A stretch of 64,000 bases of DNA from Streptomyces sp. TG1A-60 (GCF_037201975.1 NZ_CP147520.1:6386001-6450000), one strand, 5' to 3'. Shown: positions 26,965-36,037, counted from the first letter of the stretch. Translations and numbers: made by a program. Notes: generated from the sequence alone by a model not told the origin.

Positions 26965-28217
26965 CACAGCTGCCGGGCCTCCTCGACACAGAGGCGATCC
27001 GCAAGGACTTCCCGATCCTGGACCGTCAGGTCCACGACGGTCAGAAGCTCGTGTACCTGGACAACGCGGCGACCTCGCAGAAGCCGCGCCAGGTACTGGA
27101 CGCCCTGAACGAGTACTACGAGCGCTACAACGCCAACGTCCACCGCGGTGTGCATGTGCTCGCCGAGGAGGCCACGGCGCTGTACGAGGGCGCGCGCGAC
27201 AAGGTCGCCGCGTTCGTCAACGCGCCCAGCCGCAACGAGGTGATCTTCACCAAGAACGCCTCCGAGTCGCTGAACCTCGTGGCGAACATGCTCGGCTGGG
27301 CCGACGAGCCCTACCGGGTGGACTCCGAGACCGAGATCGTCATCACGGAGATGGAGCACCACTCCAACATCGTGCCGTGGCAGCTGCTCTCGCAGCGCAC
27401 GGGCGCGAAGGTGAAGTGGTTCGGGCTGACCGACGACGGCCGCCTCGACCTCTCCAACATCGACGAGATCATCACGGAGAAGACGAAGATCGTCTCCTTC
27501 GTGCTGGTGTCCAACATCCTGGGCACGGTCAACCCCGTCGAGGCGATCGTGCGCCGGGCACAGGAGGTCGGCGCTCTCGTCTGCGTCGACGCCTCGCAGG
27601 CCGCGCCGCACATGCCGCTGGACGTCCAGGCCCTCCAGGCCGACTTCGTGGCCTTCACCGGCCACAAGATGTGCGGTCCGACGGGCATCGGCGTGCTCTG
27701 GGGCCGCCAGGAACTCCTGGAGGACCTGCCACCGTTCCTCGGCGGTGGGGAGATGATCGAGACGGTGTCGATGCACTCGTCGACCTACGCTCCCGCCCCG
27801 CACAAGTTCGAGGCGGGCACCCCGCCGATCGCGCAGGCGGTGGGCCTGGGCGCGGCGATCGACTATCTGCAGTCGATCGGCATGGACAAGATCCTCGCCC
27901 ATGAGCACGCGCTCACCGAGTACGCGGTGAAGAAGCTGGCCGAGGTACCCGACCTGAGGATCATCGGCCCGGCGACGGCCGAGGACCGGGGGGCGGCGAT
28001 CTCCTTCACGCTCGGCGACATCCACCCGCACGACGTGGGCCAGGTTCTCGACGAGCAGGGCATCGCGGTCCGGGTGGGCCACCACTGCGCCCGCCCCGTC
28101 TGCCTGCGCTACGGAATTCCCGCGACCACCCGAGCGTCGTTCTATCTGTACTCCACGCCGGCCGAGATCGATGCCCTGGCCGAAGGCCTGGAGCACGTAC
28201 GGAACTTCTTCGGCTGA
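26961..28217 (+). CDS. sufS: Cysteine desulfurase SufS
   Basis: The 418-residue PLP enzyme takes sulfur from cysteine for cluster assembly. The internal-aldimine Lys is in VAFTGHKMCGPTGIGVLW (about residue 233), PLP contacts are in VYLDNAATSQKP and VDASQAAPHMPLD, and the persulfide Cys lies in VGHHCARPVCLRYG (about residue 370). This group II desulfurase works with SufU, which is encoded 16 bases downstream. Confidence 0.96.
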
Positions 28218-28233
28218 GGGGACGAGCGATCGC

Positions 28234-28701
28234 ATGAAGCTGGATTCGATGTACCAGGAAGTCATCCTGGACCACTACAAGAACCCGCATGGGCGGGGCT
28301 TGCGGGATGGCGACGCCGAGGTGCACCACGTGAACCCGACGTGCGGCGACGAGATCACCCTGCGCGTGAAGTACGAGGGCACGACCGTTCGGGACGTCTC
28401 GTACGAGGGCCAGGGCTGCTCGATCAGCCAGGCCTCGGCCTCCGTGCTGAACGACCTCCTCGTCGGCAAGGACCTGTCGGAGGCGCGGAAAATCCAGGAG
28501 ACCTTCCTGGAGCTGATGCAGTCCAAGGGGAAGATCGAGCCGGACGACGCGATGGAGGAGGTGCTGGAGGACGCGGTCGCGTTCGCCGGTGTCTCCAAGT
28601 ACCCGGCCCGGGTCAAGTGCGCCCTCCTCAGCTGGATGGCGTGGAAGGACGCGACGGCCCAGGCGCTGGGCGGAGCCGACGCCGAAAGGAAGACGGCATG
28701 A
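28234..28701 (+). CDS. sufU: SufU-type sulfur transfer/scaffold protein
   Basis: The 155-residue SufU (NifU-like) protein carries its three conserved Cys in NPTCGDEITLRV, YEGQGCSISQASAS and ARVKCALLSWMAWKDA, which bind zinc and accept sulfur from SufS. ATG 28234 follows sufS by 16 bases. The insertion between the second and third Cys (about 60 residues) is typical for SufU compared with IscU. It overlaps the next gene by four bases. Confidence 0.94.
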   Translation: MKLDSMYQEVILDHYKNPHGRGLRDGDAEVHHVNPTCGDEITLRVKYEGTTVRDVSYEGQGCSISQASASVLNDLLVGKDLSEARKIQETFLELMQSKGKIEPDDAMEEVLEDAVAFAGVSKYPARVKCALLSWMAWKDATAQALGGADAERKTA

Positions 28702-29030
28702 GCGACACCGTGGAGATGAAGCCGGCCTCCGAGGAGGAGGTCCGTGAGGCCCTGTACGACGTCGTCGACCCCGAGCTGGGCATCGACGTCGTCAACCTCG
28801 GCCTCATCTACGGCATCCACGTCGACGACGCGAACATCGCGACGATCGACATGACCCTGACCTCCGCGGCCTGCCCGCTGACGGACGTCATCGAGGACCA
28901 GGCCAAGTCCGCCACGGACGGTATCGTGAGCGAACTGCGCATCAACTGGGTCTGGATGCCCCCGTGGGGTCCCGACAAGATCACGGACGACGGCCGCGAG
29001 CAGCTTCGGGCGCTCGGGTTCAACGTCTGA
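28698..29030 (+). CDS. SufT/MIP18-type (DUF59) metal-sulfur cluster assembly factor
   Basis: The 110-residue protein has the DUF59/PaaD-like fold: VREALYDVVDPELGIDVVNLG, then IDMTLTSAACPLTDVIEDQ with the conserved Cys, and the ending WVWMPPWGPDKI. Proteins of this type help mature Fe-S enzymes. Its start overlaps sufU (ATGA), and it is the last gene of the suf operon, right before a very strong hairpin. Confidence 0.9.
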   Translation: MSDTVEMKPASEEEVREALYDVVDPELGIDVVNLGLIYGIHVDDANIATIDMTLTSAACPLTDVIEDQAKSATDGIVSELRINWVWMPPWGPDKITDDGREQLRALGFNV

Positions 29031-29034
29031 GATC

Positions 29035-29091
29035 CACCGGACATGGGTGTGGCCCCCGGCGATACGCCGGGGGCCACACCCATGTCCGGTG
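29035..29091. terminator. Perfect 27-bp hairpin ending the suf operon
   Basis: Arms 29035-29061 and 29065-29091 are exact reverse complements (27 bp) around a three-base gap (ATA). It lies five bases after the last suf gene and ten bases before the stop of the convergent gene, so it can terminate both. No T tract follows, as is usual in high-GC actinomycetes. Confidence 0.88.
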
Positions 29092-29100
29092 AACGGCCGG

Positions 29101-30018
29101 TCAGGACAGGCCCTTCACCAGTTGGTACGAGGCGTCCGCGAGGAAGTGACCGCTGTGTTCGTAGCGGTCGAGGCGGAGCTGGAAGTTCCGGTGGCGGACG
29201 AAGTAGCCGGGGTAGTTCACCGACTCCAGCATGACCGAGTCCGCGTACGCGGAGCGGGGGCAGAAGGTGGCGTCCTGCTTGAAGAGGTGGGAGCCGTCGT
29301 GGCTGGCCGCGCGGAGCACGAAGCTCGCGTGCCGAACGTAGCGGCCGTCCGCCATGCGGAAGGAGTAGCAGGAGGAGTTCGCGAGACCGGAGACGACCTT
29401 GAAGGAGGAGTCCTCCCGGGTCTCGCTGCCGCTGCGGGAACTCACCTGGTCCAGCTGGATCACACCGCTCCGCAGATGCCAGTAGCGGTCCGGGTAGTTG
29501 ACGGACCGTACGGATTTGAGGGAGGTGGTGGACGGCGGCTTCCTGGTGGGCGTGGCCGACTTCGACGGCTCGTCCGTCGGCTTGGCGCCGCCCTGCTGGC
29601 TCTCGGACGAGCCGGGCTCCTTCGCGTCGTCGGAGTCCTTGTCCGCGCCCTCGCCGTTCTTCGAGCTGTCCTTGGCCTCCTGGGGCTCCGACAGGCCGCT
29701 CTTGCCGTCCGGCGCCGAGGTCGCGGGGGGCGAGGTGGGCGGGAGGGAGAGGGAGGGCAGGACCCGGTCGTCGTCGGCGGCGGTGGTGCGGCCGTCGTTC
29801 TGTGACGAGTCGTCATGTCCCGAGTCCTGCAGCATGAGCGCGGTCACACAGGAGGAGACCACGGCAAGGGCCAGGGCGCCGGCCAGCCAGAGGCGGCGCG
29901 TGCCCGGTATGCGGGTGTCGTTCGGGGCGACACCGGTCTCCCACACCTTCGCGGGTCTGAGCGCGGGGAGGTTGGGCGTGGTCCGTTCCGGATCAGGTCC
30001 GGGCTTAGTTGGCGGCAT
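29101..30018 (-). CDS. Membrane-anchored protein with C-terminal AbfB (CBM42-like) domain
   Basis: The 305-residue protein starts at ATG 30018 (MPPTKPGPDPERT). A single hydrophobic segment (RRLWLAGALALAVVSSCV, about residues 42-62) anchors it. A long Ser/Asp/Lys/Pro-rich linker follows (about 70-165). The C-terminal 140 residues form an arabinofuranosidase-B-type beta-trefoil: repeated SVNYPDRYWHLR, SVNYPGYFVRHRN and DGRYVRHAS segments. Such domains bind arabinose side chains of polysaccharides. No catalytic domain is present, so a surface lectin or sensor is likely. The frame stays open far upstream of this start, but that part is non-coding in character. Confidence 0.82.
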   Translation of the reverse strand: MPPTKPGPDPERTTPNLPALRPAKVWETGVAPNDTRIPGTRRLWLAGALALAVVSSCVTALMLQDSGHDDSSQNDGRTTAADDDRVLPSLSLPPTSPPATSAPDGKSGLSEPQEAKDSSKNGEGADKDSDDAKEPGSSESQQGGAKPTDEPSKSATPTRKPPSTTSLKSVRSVNYPDRYWHLRSGVIQLDQVSSRSGSETREDSSFKVVSGLANSSCYSFRMADGRYVRHASFVLRAASHDGSHLFKQDATFCPRSAYADSVMLESVNYPGYFVRHRNFQLRLDRYEHSGHFLADASYQLVKGLS

Positions 30019-30344
30019 GCGCGGTTCCTTCGGCGTCGCCAAGAGCGGACGCGAATCGTCATGGGTTCGACAGGGAGGAGCCAGACGCGACCGGTGCGCG
30101 AGACCGTCGAGGTCGCCACATCCGGGAGCTTGACCGGTGAAACAGTAGTGGACCGAGTGGTGTCCGGGGAGTGCTTTCAGCCAGTGCTTCCATAACGGAA
30201 CGGCCCCGAAACGGCGGCCTCCTGACCGTTCGTGATGCGCGTAGAGGTCATTGGTACGGACGATCGCCCCGAAGCCGTCCGTGAATGTGGCGGTACGGTC
30301 CGATCCGTGCGGCTCGGGGGCTCCCGGTGCTGAACTCCGCCCGT
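30019..30344. other. Intergenic stretch between the CBM42-type gene and the SMR gene
   Basis: About 325 bases without a supported gene. It must hold the promoter of the leftward CBM42-type gene and that of the rightward SMR/TetR pair. I saw no clear -35/-10 pair. The two palindromes at its right end are listed separately. Confidence 0.3.
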
Positions 30345-30360
30345 GCGTACGGCCGTACGC
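30345..30360. promoter_or_regulatory. 16-bp perfect palindrome upstream of the SMR gene (operator candidate)
   Basis: GCGTACGGCCGTACGC is an exact palindrome. Its centre is 21 bp (two helical turns) from the centre of the next palindrome, and both share the half-site GTACG. This is what a pair of TetR dimers on one face of the DNA would need. Confidence 0.6.
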
Positions 30361-30363
30361 GTG

Positions 30364-30383
30364 ATGTGTACGATCGTACACAT
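30364..30383. promoter_or_regulatory. 20-bp perfect palindrome containing the SMR start codon (operator candidate)
   Basis: ATGTGTACGATCGTACACAT is an exact 20-bp palindrome whose last bases are the first two bases of the SMR start codon (ATG at 30382). A repressor bound here would block transcription and, through overlap with the ribosome site region, early translation. The TetR gene two genes on is the likely ligand-responsive repressor. Confidence 0.65.
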
Positions 30384-30702
30384 GGGATACCTGTTGCTCA
30401 CCGGCGCCATAGCCGCCGAAGTGGCCGCCACCACCGCCATGAAGTACAGCGAGGGCTTCAGCAAGTTGTGGCCGTCGCTGGTGACCGGTGTGGGATACCT
30501 CGTCTCCTTCGTCCTGCTCGCCCAGGCGCTGAAGTCGATGTCGATCGGCACCGCGTACGCCATCTGGTCCGGCGTCGGCACCGCGAGCGTCGCCGCGCTC
30601 GGGTTGGTGCTCTTCGGGGAGGGGCTGAGCTTCGCCAAGGTCGCGGGGATCGTGCTGATCATCGCGGGTGTGGTGGTGCTCAACCTGGGAGGCGCCCACT
30701 GA
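30382..30702 (+). CDS. Small multidrug resistance (SMR) family efflux protein
   Basis: The 106-residue protein has four transmembrane helices. The essential membrane-embedded Glu is in LTGAIAAEVAATTAMK (about residue 14), and the family motifs KLWPSLVTGVGYLVSF, SIGTAYAIWSGVGTASVAAL and LNLGGAH follow, as in EmrE/QacE-type pumps that expel cationic compounds with proton antiport. ATG 30382 gives the usual SMR length. The stop overlaps the TetR start (TGATG), so pump and regulator are co-transcribed. Confidence 0.92.
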   Translation: MGYLLLTGAIAAEVAATTAMKYSEGFSKLWPSLVTGVGYLVSFVLLAQALKSMSIGTAYAIWSGVGTASVAALGLVLFGEGLSFAKVAGIVLIIAGVVVLNLGGAH

Positions 30703-31238
30703 TGGCCCGGCGCCACGACCCCGAGCGGCGGCAGCGGATCATCGACGCGGCGATCCGGGTCGTCGGACGCAGGGGCATCGCCGGGCTGAGCCACCGGACC
30801 GTGGCCGCCGAGGCGGACGTACCGCTCGGCTCGACGACGTACCACTTCAAGACCCTCGACGACCTGACGGTCGCCGCCCTGCGGCAGGCCAACGACGGCT
30901 TCGCGAAGTCCGTGGCCGCCCGTGACGCCCTGCGGGACCCCGGTACCGACCTCGCCGCCGAACTCGCCGCGCTGGGCAGTGAATGGCTCGCCGGCGACCG
31001 TACGGGTGTGGAGGTGGAGTACGAGCTCTACCTCGCCGCCCTGCGCCGGCCCGCCCTCCGGCCCGTCGCCGACGAGTGGGGCCGGGGCTTCGCCGACTGC
31101 CTCGCCCGCCGCACCGACGCGGTGACGGCGCGGGCGCTGGTGGCGCTGATCGACGGGATCTGCCTGCAAGTGCTGCTGACCGGGGCGCCGTACGACGAGG
31201 AGTACGCACGAGAGGTCCTGGCACGGATCATTCCCTGA
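30702..31238 (+). CDS. TetR-family transcriptional regulator
   Basis: The 178-residue regulator has an N-terminal TetR HTH: RRQRIIDAAIRVVGRRGIAG, then LSHRTVAAEADVPLGSTTYHF and KTLDDLTVAAL. The C-terminal ligand domain is helical (WLAGDRTGVEVEYELYLAAL). It is translationally coupled to the SMR pump and probably represses the pair through the palindromes at 30345-30383, released by a pump substrate. Confidence 0.9.
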   Translation: MARRHDPERRQRIIDAAIRVVGRRGIAGLSHRTVAAEADVPLGSTTYHFKTLDDLTVAALRQANDGFAKSVAARDALRDPGTDLAAELAALGSEWLAGDRTGVEVEYELYLAALRRPALRPVADEWGRGFADCLARRTDAVTARALVALIDGICLQVLLTGAPYDEEYAREVLARIIP

Positions 31239-31510
31239 AGGCTCTCCCGGGACGCCGTCGAGCGACGCGTGAACCCGACCGGGCGAGCGGCCACTCCTCC
31301 GCAGCACCCGAGCGGCGCCGACGCGCGCGCCGTGCCGGACCCGGGGCGGCTGCGCGAGAGCCGGGCGGCTCCCGGCCGCGGAAGTCCGCGCAGCTCATGG
31401 CGGAGGGGCACCCGCGTACTCCCTCACCTGCATGTCCGGTGCGGACCGGACCCTGAGACGTCCCCGCCGTGGGTTGGCCCGCACGGGCCCTGGGCGGTTA
31501 GGTTGCCCTC

Positions 31511-32500
31511 ATGACCGACACGACTGCTCCTCGCACCACCGGCGCCGTGGCCGCCGGCCTCGCCACGATCGCCGCCGACGGCACTGTTCTCGACACCTGG
31601 TTCCCCGCGCCCGAGCTCTCCGCCGAGCCGGGCCCGTCCGGCACGGCGCGGCTCTCCGCCGAGGAGGCGGCGGAGCTGCTGGGCGGCGGCGCGACCGCGG
31701 CGATCGGCCAGGACGCGCGCCGGGGCGTCGACGTCGTCGCGGTCCGTACGGTCATCTCCTCGCTCGACGAGAAGCCGATCGACACGCACGACGCCTACCT
31801 GCGTCTGCACCTGCTCTCGCACCGCCTGGTCAAGCCGCACGGCCAGAGCCTGGACGGCATCTTCGGCCTCCTCGCCAACGTCGCCTGGACCTCGCTCGGC
31901 CCGGTCGCCGTCGACGACCTCGAGAAGGTGCGGCTCAACGCCCGCGCCGAGGGCCTGCACCTCCAGGTCACGTCCGTCGACAAGTTCCCGCGCATGACGG
32001 ACTACGTGGCCCCCAAGGGCGTCCGGATCGCCGACGCCGACCGCGTCCGCCTCGGCGCGCACCTCGCCGAGGGCACCACGGTCATGCACGAGGGCTTCGT
32101 CAACTTCAACGCGGGCACCCTCGGCACGTCGATGGTCGAGGGCCGGATCTCCGCCGGTGTCGTGGTCGGCGACGGCTCGGACATCGGCGGCGGCGCCTCC
32201 ACCATGGGCACCCTCTCCGGCGGCGGCAACGTCATCATCTCCGTCGGCGAGCGCTGCCTGGTCGGCGCCGAGGCGGGCGTCGGGATCGCCCTCGGCGACG
32301 AGTGCGTCGTCGAGGCCGGCCTCTACGTCACCGCCGGCACCCGCGTCACCATGCCCGACGGGCAGGTCGTCAAGGCCCGCGAGCTGTCCGGCGCGTCCAA
32401 CATCCTGTTCCGCCGCAACTCGGTCACCGGCACCGTCGAGGCCCGCCCGAACAACGCGGTCTGGGGCGGCCTGAACGAGATCCTGCACAGCCACAACTGA
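31511..32500 (+). CDS. dapD: 2,3,4,5-tetrahydropyridine-2,6-dicarboxylate N-succinyltransferase
   Basis: The 329-residue enzyme adds succinyl to tetrahydrodipicolinate in the lysine/diaminopimelate pathway. The C-terminal half is a left-handed beta-helix of hexapeptide repeats ([20 protein letters not shown], then [20 protein letters not shown] and [20 protein letters not shown]). The long N-terminal domain is that of the actinobacterial DapD type. A second lysine-pathway type gene, dapA-like, is at 34822. Confidence 0.94.
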   Translation: MTDTTAPRTTGAVAAGLATIAADGTVLDTWFPAPELSAEPGPSGTARLSAEEAAELLGGGATAAIGQDARRGVDVVAVRTVISSLDEKPIDTHDAYLRLHLLSHRLVKPHGQSLDGIFGLLANVAWTSLGPVAVDDLEKVRLNARAEGLHLQVTSVDKFPRMTDYVAPKGVRIADADRVRLGAHLAEGTTVMHEGFVNFNAGTLGTSMVEGRISAGVVVGDGSDIGGGASTMGTLSGGGNVIISVGERCLVGAEAGVGIALGDECVVEAGLYVTAGTRVTMPDGQVVKARELSGASNILFRRNSVTGTVEARPNNAVWGGLNEILHSHN

Positions 32501-32623
32501 TCAACCGACCCCTCCGGCGATCACGTACGGGTTGATCGGCGTGACCTTCGACGGTCCAGGCAGATGAACTGGTGGACACGGAGTCCGATCAGAGGCCGAA
32601 CCGACGAAATGAGGGCCGGACAG

Positions 32624-32848
32624 ATGAGGAACGACCGGGCGAGGACCGTGGCACGGGTGGTGACCGGAGTGCTGACCGGGGCCGTGATGTGCTGGCTGCC
32701 GACCGGGGCCGCGCACGCCGACGAGACCAACAAGTCCTCGCACAACGGCCCCCGCATCGGGCTCGTCAACGTCGGCCAGGTCGACGACCCGATGGAGGAC
32801 GTGCTGGAGCACACCCTGCTGTTCGGCGACGGATACCGCTGGGACTGA
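32624..32848 (+). CDS. Small secreted protein of unknown function
   Basis: A 74-residue product (MRNDRARTVARVV...) with a signal peptide: positive start, hydrophobic core VVTGVLTGAVMCWLPTG and the cleavage site AHA-DE at about residue 32. The mature part is only about 42 residues (ETNKSSHNGPRIGLVNVGQV, then DDPMEDVLEHTLLFGDGYRW) and acidic. ATG 32624 has GAGG nine bases upstream; ATG 32609 is an alternative. I know no function; small exported proteins of this kind are widespread in Streptomyces. Confidence 0.65.
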   Translation: MRNDRARTVARVVTGVLTGAVMCWLPTGAAHADETNKSSHNGPRIGLVNVGQVDDPMEDVLEHTLLFGDGYRWD

Positions 32849-33020
32849 CCCCTCCGTCCTCACCGGGAGTCCGGGGCTCGTACCGCGTTCGCGCGCGGTG
32901 CGGGCCCCGGTTCCGTTGACGGGAACTTTTCCGCCGCGCCGGCATAGCCGCGGACGGATCCACGCGTCACAAGGGGCAGAGGAGCGGGACACGGGCCCCG
33001 CCGGGGAAGAGAAGGTGACG

Positions 33021-33578
33021 ATGGATGCCGCAGGGCAGGAGAGTTTCCGCGCATTCGTGGCAGGGCGGTCGTCGGCGCTGCTGAAGACCGCCGTGCTGCT
33101 GAGCGGCGGGGACCGGCACGCCGCCGAGGACCTGCTGCAGAACGCGCTGATCAAGGCTGCCGGGCGGTGGCAGCGGATCGACGAGCCGGAGGCGTACGTA
33201 CGGCAGATCCTCTACCGGCAGCAGGTCAGCCGCTGGCGGCTGAAGTGGCGGAGCCGGGAGCTGACCGTCGCCGAACCTCCGGAGACCGGCGGCGCCACGG
33301 ACGGGGCTGCCGGTGTGGAGCTGCGGCTCGTGATGCGGGGCGCGCTGGCCCGGCTGACCATCCGGCAGCGGACCGTGCTCGTGCTCCGCTACTTCGAGGA
33401 CCTGCCCGAGGCCGATGTGGCCCGGATCCTCGGGTGCTCCGTCGGGACCGTCCGGTCCACGACCCACCGCTCGCTCGCCCGGCTGCGCGAACTGGCGCCC
33501 GAGCTGGCGGCCCTCGGTCCCGCCGCGGCCGAGCAGAAGCCGTCCCGTGACTTCTCGCCCGTGGAGGTGCGTCCGTGA
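33021..33578 (+). CDS. SigE-family RNA polymerase sigma factor
   Basis: The 185-residue ECF-type sigma factor has region 2 (FRAFVAGRSSALLKTAVLLS, then GDRHAAEDLLQNALIKAAGRW) and region 4 (LARLTIRQRTVLVLRYFEDL, then PEADVARILGCSVGTVRSTTHR). It is of the SigE/SACE_1560 type common in actinomycetes. It overlaps the downstream gene by four bases (GTGA). The partner is likely its membrane-bound regulator. Confidence 0.88.
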   Translation: MDAAGQESFRAFVAGRSSALLKTAVLLSGGDRHAAEDLLQNALIKAAGRWQRIDEPEAYVRQILYRQQVSRWRLKWRSRELTVAEPPETGGATDGAAGVELRLVMRGALARLTIRQRTVLVLRYFEDLPEADVARILGCSVGTVRSTTHRSLARLRELAPELAALGPAAAEQKPSRDFSPVEVRP

Positions 33579-34804
33579 ACGTCGATGAACTGGTGCGCGA
33601 CTCCCTGCGCGAGCAGGCCGCCGAACAGCCGCCCCTGGAGCCGGGCTTCGCCGAGCGGGTGCTGACCCTCCGGCGCCGCCGCCGGACCCGTACGTTCGCG
33701 ACCGTCGCCGCGGCCACCGCCGCCGTGGTCGCCGTCGCGGTGGCCGTGCCGCTGCTGGACTCCGGCAAGGACGAGGTGCGGTTCGCCACCGAGATGAACA
33801 AGAGCGACATCATCGCCCACCCCGACCAGTCACCGCCTCGCGACCTGATCGCGGCGGGAGACGTGGCGCTGGCCGCGTGGTACACCTCGGCCGACGTCCG
33901 GACGTCGAAGGACACCGCCGTCCGCCAGCGCACGTACCGGATCCTCGACCAGAAGTCGGGCAAGTACGTCAAGGACACCCGCTGGTCCATGGTCGCCGTC
34001 GCCCCCGGGACGCGGACCGCGGCCGTCCTGGAGAAGGAGCTGCCGGCCAGGCGGATCGGGCTGCTCGACCTGCTCACCGGCGAGGTCGAGCGCTGGATCC
34101 CGGTCGACCGGGGCGCCGCGGGCGTCGAGTTCTCGTCCGACGGCACCCGGCTCGTGGCCACCACCTACAGCAAGAACCCCGACCTGCTGAGCAGGGTGGA
34201 CTACGACTCCGACGGTGACGGCAAGAAGAACGACTTCGAGTCGGACAGGTCCACGTCGTACCGGACCGGCTTCTACGTCGTCGACGTCGACTCCGGGAAG
34301 AACGACTGGAACGAAGTCGCCCCCGACCACGGCGACGAGCGGGGAACCCTCAACCCCCGCCAGGACTTCGCGTTCAGCGGCGACGGAAAGCTGGTCCGCG
34401 CCGGGCTGAGTACGGAACCGTACGACCAGTACTACGACCTGAAGGGCGACAAGGTCGACAAGCCGGCCGACGAGAAGTACCTGACCTGGTCGGTGGAGGC
34501 ACGGCTCTCCCCGGACGGCAGGCTCGCGGCCGGCGGCTTCGCGGGCGGCGCCAGGACCACCGCCTCCGAGATCCTCGACCCGTACACCGGCAAGCGGCTC
34601 CACAAGATCCGCGGACAGCAACTGCTCGCCTGGGTCGACAACAAGCGGCTCATCGCCTGGGACATCACGGCCGGCGACAGCGAGTTCCACAACGCCCTGG
34701 TGCTCGTCACCATCGGCAGTGACAAGACGCTCCCGCTCAGCGGCGCGCGCAAGGGCAGCGACGGCGCGGCCGGGCGCTGGACCCCGCTCTTCGCCACCCG
34801 CTGA
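33575..34804 (+). CDS. Membrane-anchored WD40-like protein, probable partner of the sigma factor
   Basis: The 409-residue protein has a short cytoplasmic N terminus of about 35 residues (MNVDELVRDSLREQAAEQPP) and one transmembrane helix (TFATVAAATAAVVAVAVAVP). The extracytoplasmic part looks like a beta propeller, with repeats such as GVEFSSDGTRLVATTY and ARLSPDGRLAAGGFAGG. A calcium-like loop DYDSDGDGKKNDFESD is at about residue 210. The same sigma-plus-membrane-protein design recurs at 58646-60144. The cytoplasmic piece could bind the sigma factor, but no zinc anti-sigma motif (H-x3-C-x2-C) is present. Confidence 0.75.
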   Translation: MNVDELVRDSLREQAAEQPPLEPGFAERVLTLRRRRRTRTFATVAAATAAVVAVAVAVPLLDSGKDEVRFATEMNKSDIIAHPDQSPPRDLIAAGDVALAAWYTSADVRTSKDTAVRQRTYRILDQKSGKYVKDTRWSMVAVAPGTRTAAVLEKELPARRIGLLDLLTGEVERWIPVDRGAAGVEFSSDGTRLVATTYSKNPDLLSRVDYDSDGDGKKNDFESDRSTSYRTGFYVVDVDSGKNDWNEVAPDHGDERGTLNPRQDFAFSGDGKLVRAGLSTEPYDQYYDLKGDKVDKPADEKYLTWSVEARLSPDGRLAAGGFAGGARTTASEILDPYTGKRLHKIRGQQLLAWVDNKRLIAWDITAGDSEFHNALVLVTIGSDKTLPLSGARKGSDGAAGRWTPLFATR

Positions 34805-34821
34805 CCGCCCGCCGCCGCACC

Positions 34822-35733
34822 TCAGGCGGAGACCAGTCGTTCGTACGCCCTCAGCAGCCCGTCGGCCGTGTCACGGTCGGCGGGCCGCAGCGGTGCGCGG
34901 ACCGGCCCGGAGGGCATGCCGAGCCGCCCCAGAAGCGCCTTCACCGTGACGGAGCCCGGCAGGCCGGAGCACATCATCAACTCGGTGAGGGCGATGGTCC
35001 GTTGCTGTAGCCGCGCCGCCTCGCCGGTGTCGCCCGCGTCGAACGCGTCGATGACCGACCGGAAGTGCCGGGGCACCACGTTGGCTACCGTGCCGACGTA
35101 GCCCGAGCCGCCGATGGCGTACAGCGCCAGCACGTACTCGTCGCAGCCCGTGTAGTACGCCAACTCCGTCTCCGCCAGCACCTGCTGGGTGCCGAGGAGG
35201 TCGTAGGCGCAGTCCTTCACCGCCACGATCCGGGGGTGGCCCGCGAGCCGGATCATGGTCTCCGGTTCGATGCGGGTGCCGGTGCGGCCGGGAATGTCGT
35301 ACAGCGTGATCGGCAGCCCCGAGGCGTCGGCCAGCTCACGGAAGTGGGCCTCCACCGCGTCCTGCGGGGGCCTGCTGTAGTACGGCGTGACCGCCAACAG
35401 GCCGTCCGCACCCGCCTTCTCGGCCGCGAGCGCCAGCTCCACGGTGTGGCGGGTGTCGGCGGTGCCCACCCCCGCCACGATCGAGGCACGTTCCCCGACC
35501 GCCGCGCGCACCGCCCGGATCAGCTCCGCCTTCTCCTCATCCGTCGTCGTCGGCGACTCGCCCGTCGTCCCGGACAGGACCAGCCCGTCACACCCTTCGG
35601 CCACCAGCCGTTCGGCGAGCCGTTGAGCCCCGTCGAGATCGAGCGCGCCGGACGCGGTGAAGGGCGTGATCATCGCGCACAGGGCGCGGCCGAAGGGGGT
35701 GGGGCGAGCGGTGGCCATGGTGGGTGTGGTCAT
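34822..35733 (-). CDS. dapA: 4-hydroxy-tetrahydrodipicolinate synthase-like protein (DapA family)
   Basis: The 303-residue class I aldolase has LCAMITPFTASGALDLDGAQ, the substrate motif GLVLSGTTGESPTTTDEEK, VTPYYSRPPQDAVEAHF, the Tyr in ITLYDIPGRTGTRI and the Schiff-base Lys in RIVAVKDCAYDLL. This combination fits DapA, which joins pyruvate and aspartate semialdehyde. ATG 35733 is preferred; GTG 35769 would add 12 residues. Streptomyces usually carry more than one dapA, so an aldolase with another substrate is possible. Confidence 0.85.
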   Translation of the reverse strand: MTTPTMATARPTPFGRALCAMITPFTASGALDLDGAQRLAERLVAEGCDGLVLSGTTGESPTTTDEEKAELIRAVRAAVGERASIVAGVGTADTRHTVELALAAEKAGADGLLAVTPYYSRPPQDAVEAHFRELADASGLPITLYDIPGRTGTRIEPETMIRLAGHPRIVAVKDCAYDLLGTQQVLAETELAYYTGCDEYVLALYAIGGSGYVGTVANVVPRHFRSVIDAFDAGDTGEAARLQQRTIALTELMMCSGLPGSVTVKALLGRLGMPSGPVRAPLRPADRDTADGLLRAYERLVSA

Positions 35734-35847
35734 AGGGGTAGTCTCGGCGTGACGATTGTGAAGCTCCACTTAATTCTTCTACGAGATATACGGAAGACCT
35801 GCTACGGGGATATCGGAGGCCGGTGGCGGGCGGGCCGCTCCATCGGG

Positions 35848-36037
35848 TCACTTCACGAAGCGGTACTTCGGGTGGGTGGCGAGGGGCGTCTCGACCACCC
35901 TGACGGGTTCGAGGCCGCGCCGTCCGGCGCCCAGGCCGTCGAAGGAGCCGCAGTCCGTCTCCGAGGAGCGCGGGCACCACATGCTCGTCATCCGTCGACA
36001 CCGACGGACAGGGATCCGCCAGATCGTATGCACGCAT
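35848..36037 (-). pseudogene. Relic: start of a CBS-domain protein joined to an unrelated 3' end
   Basis: At ATG 36037 a very good ribosome site (GAGGAGG, six bases upstream) starts MRAYDLADPCPSVSTDDE, the typical first residues of small Streptomyces CBS-domain proteins. After about 18 residues the similarity stops. In another frame a tail RRGLEPVRVVETPLATHPK...RFVK runs to a stop at 35848. No full CBS domain is present. The rest of the 578-base stretch between dapA (35733) and the antiporter (36312) holds nothing else I can support. Confidence 0.5.
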
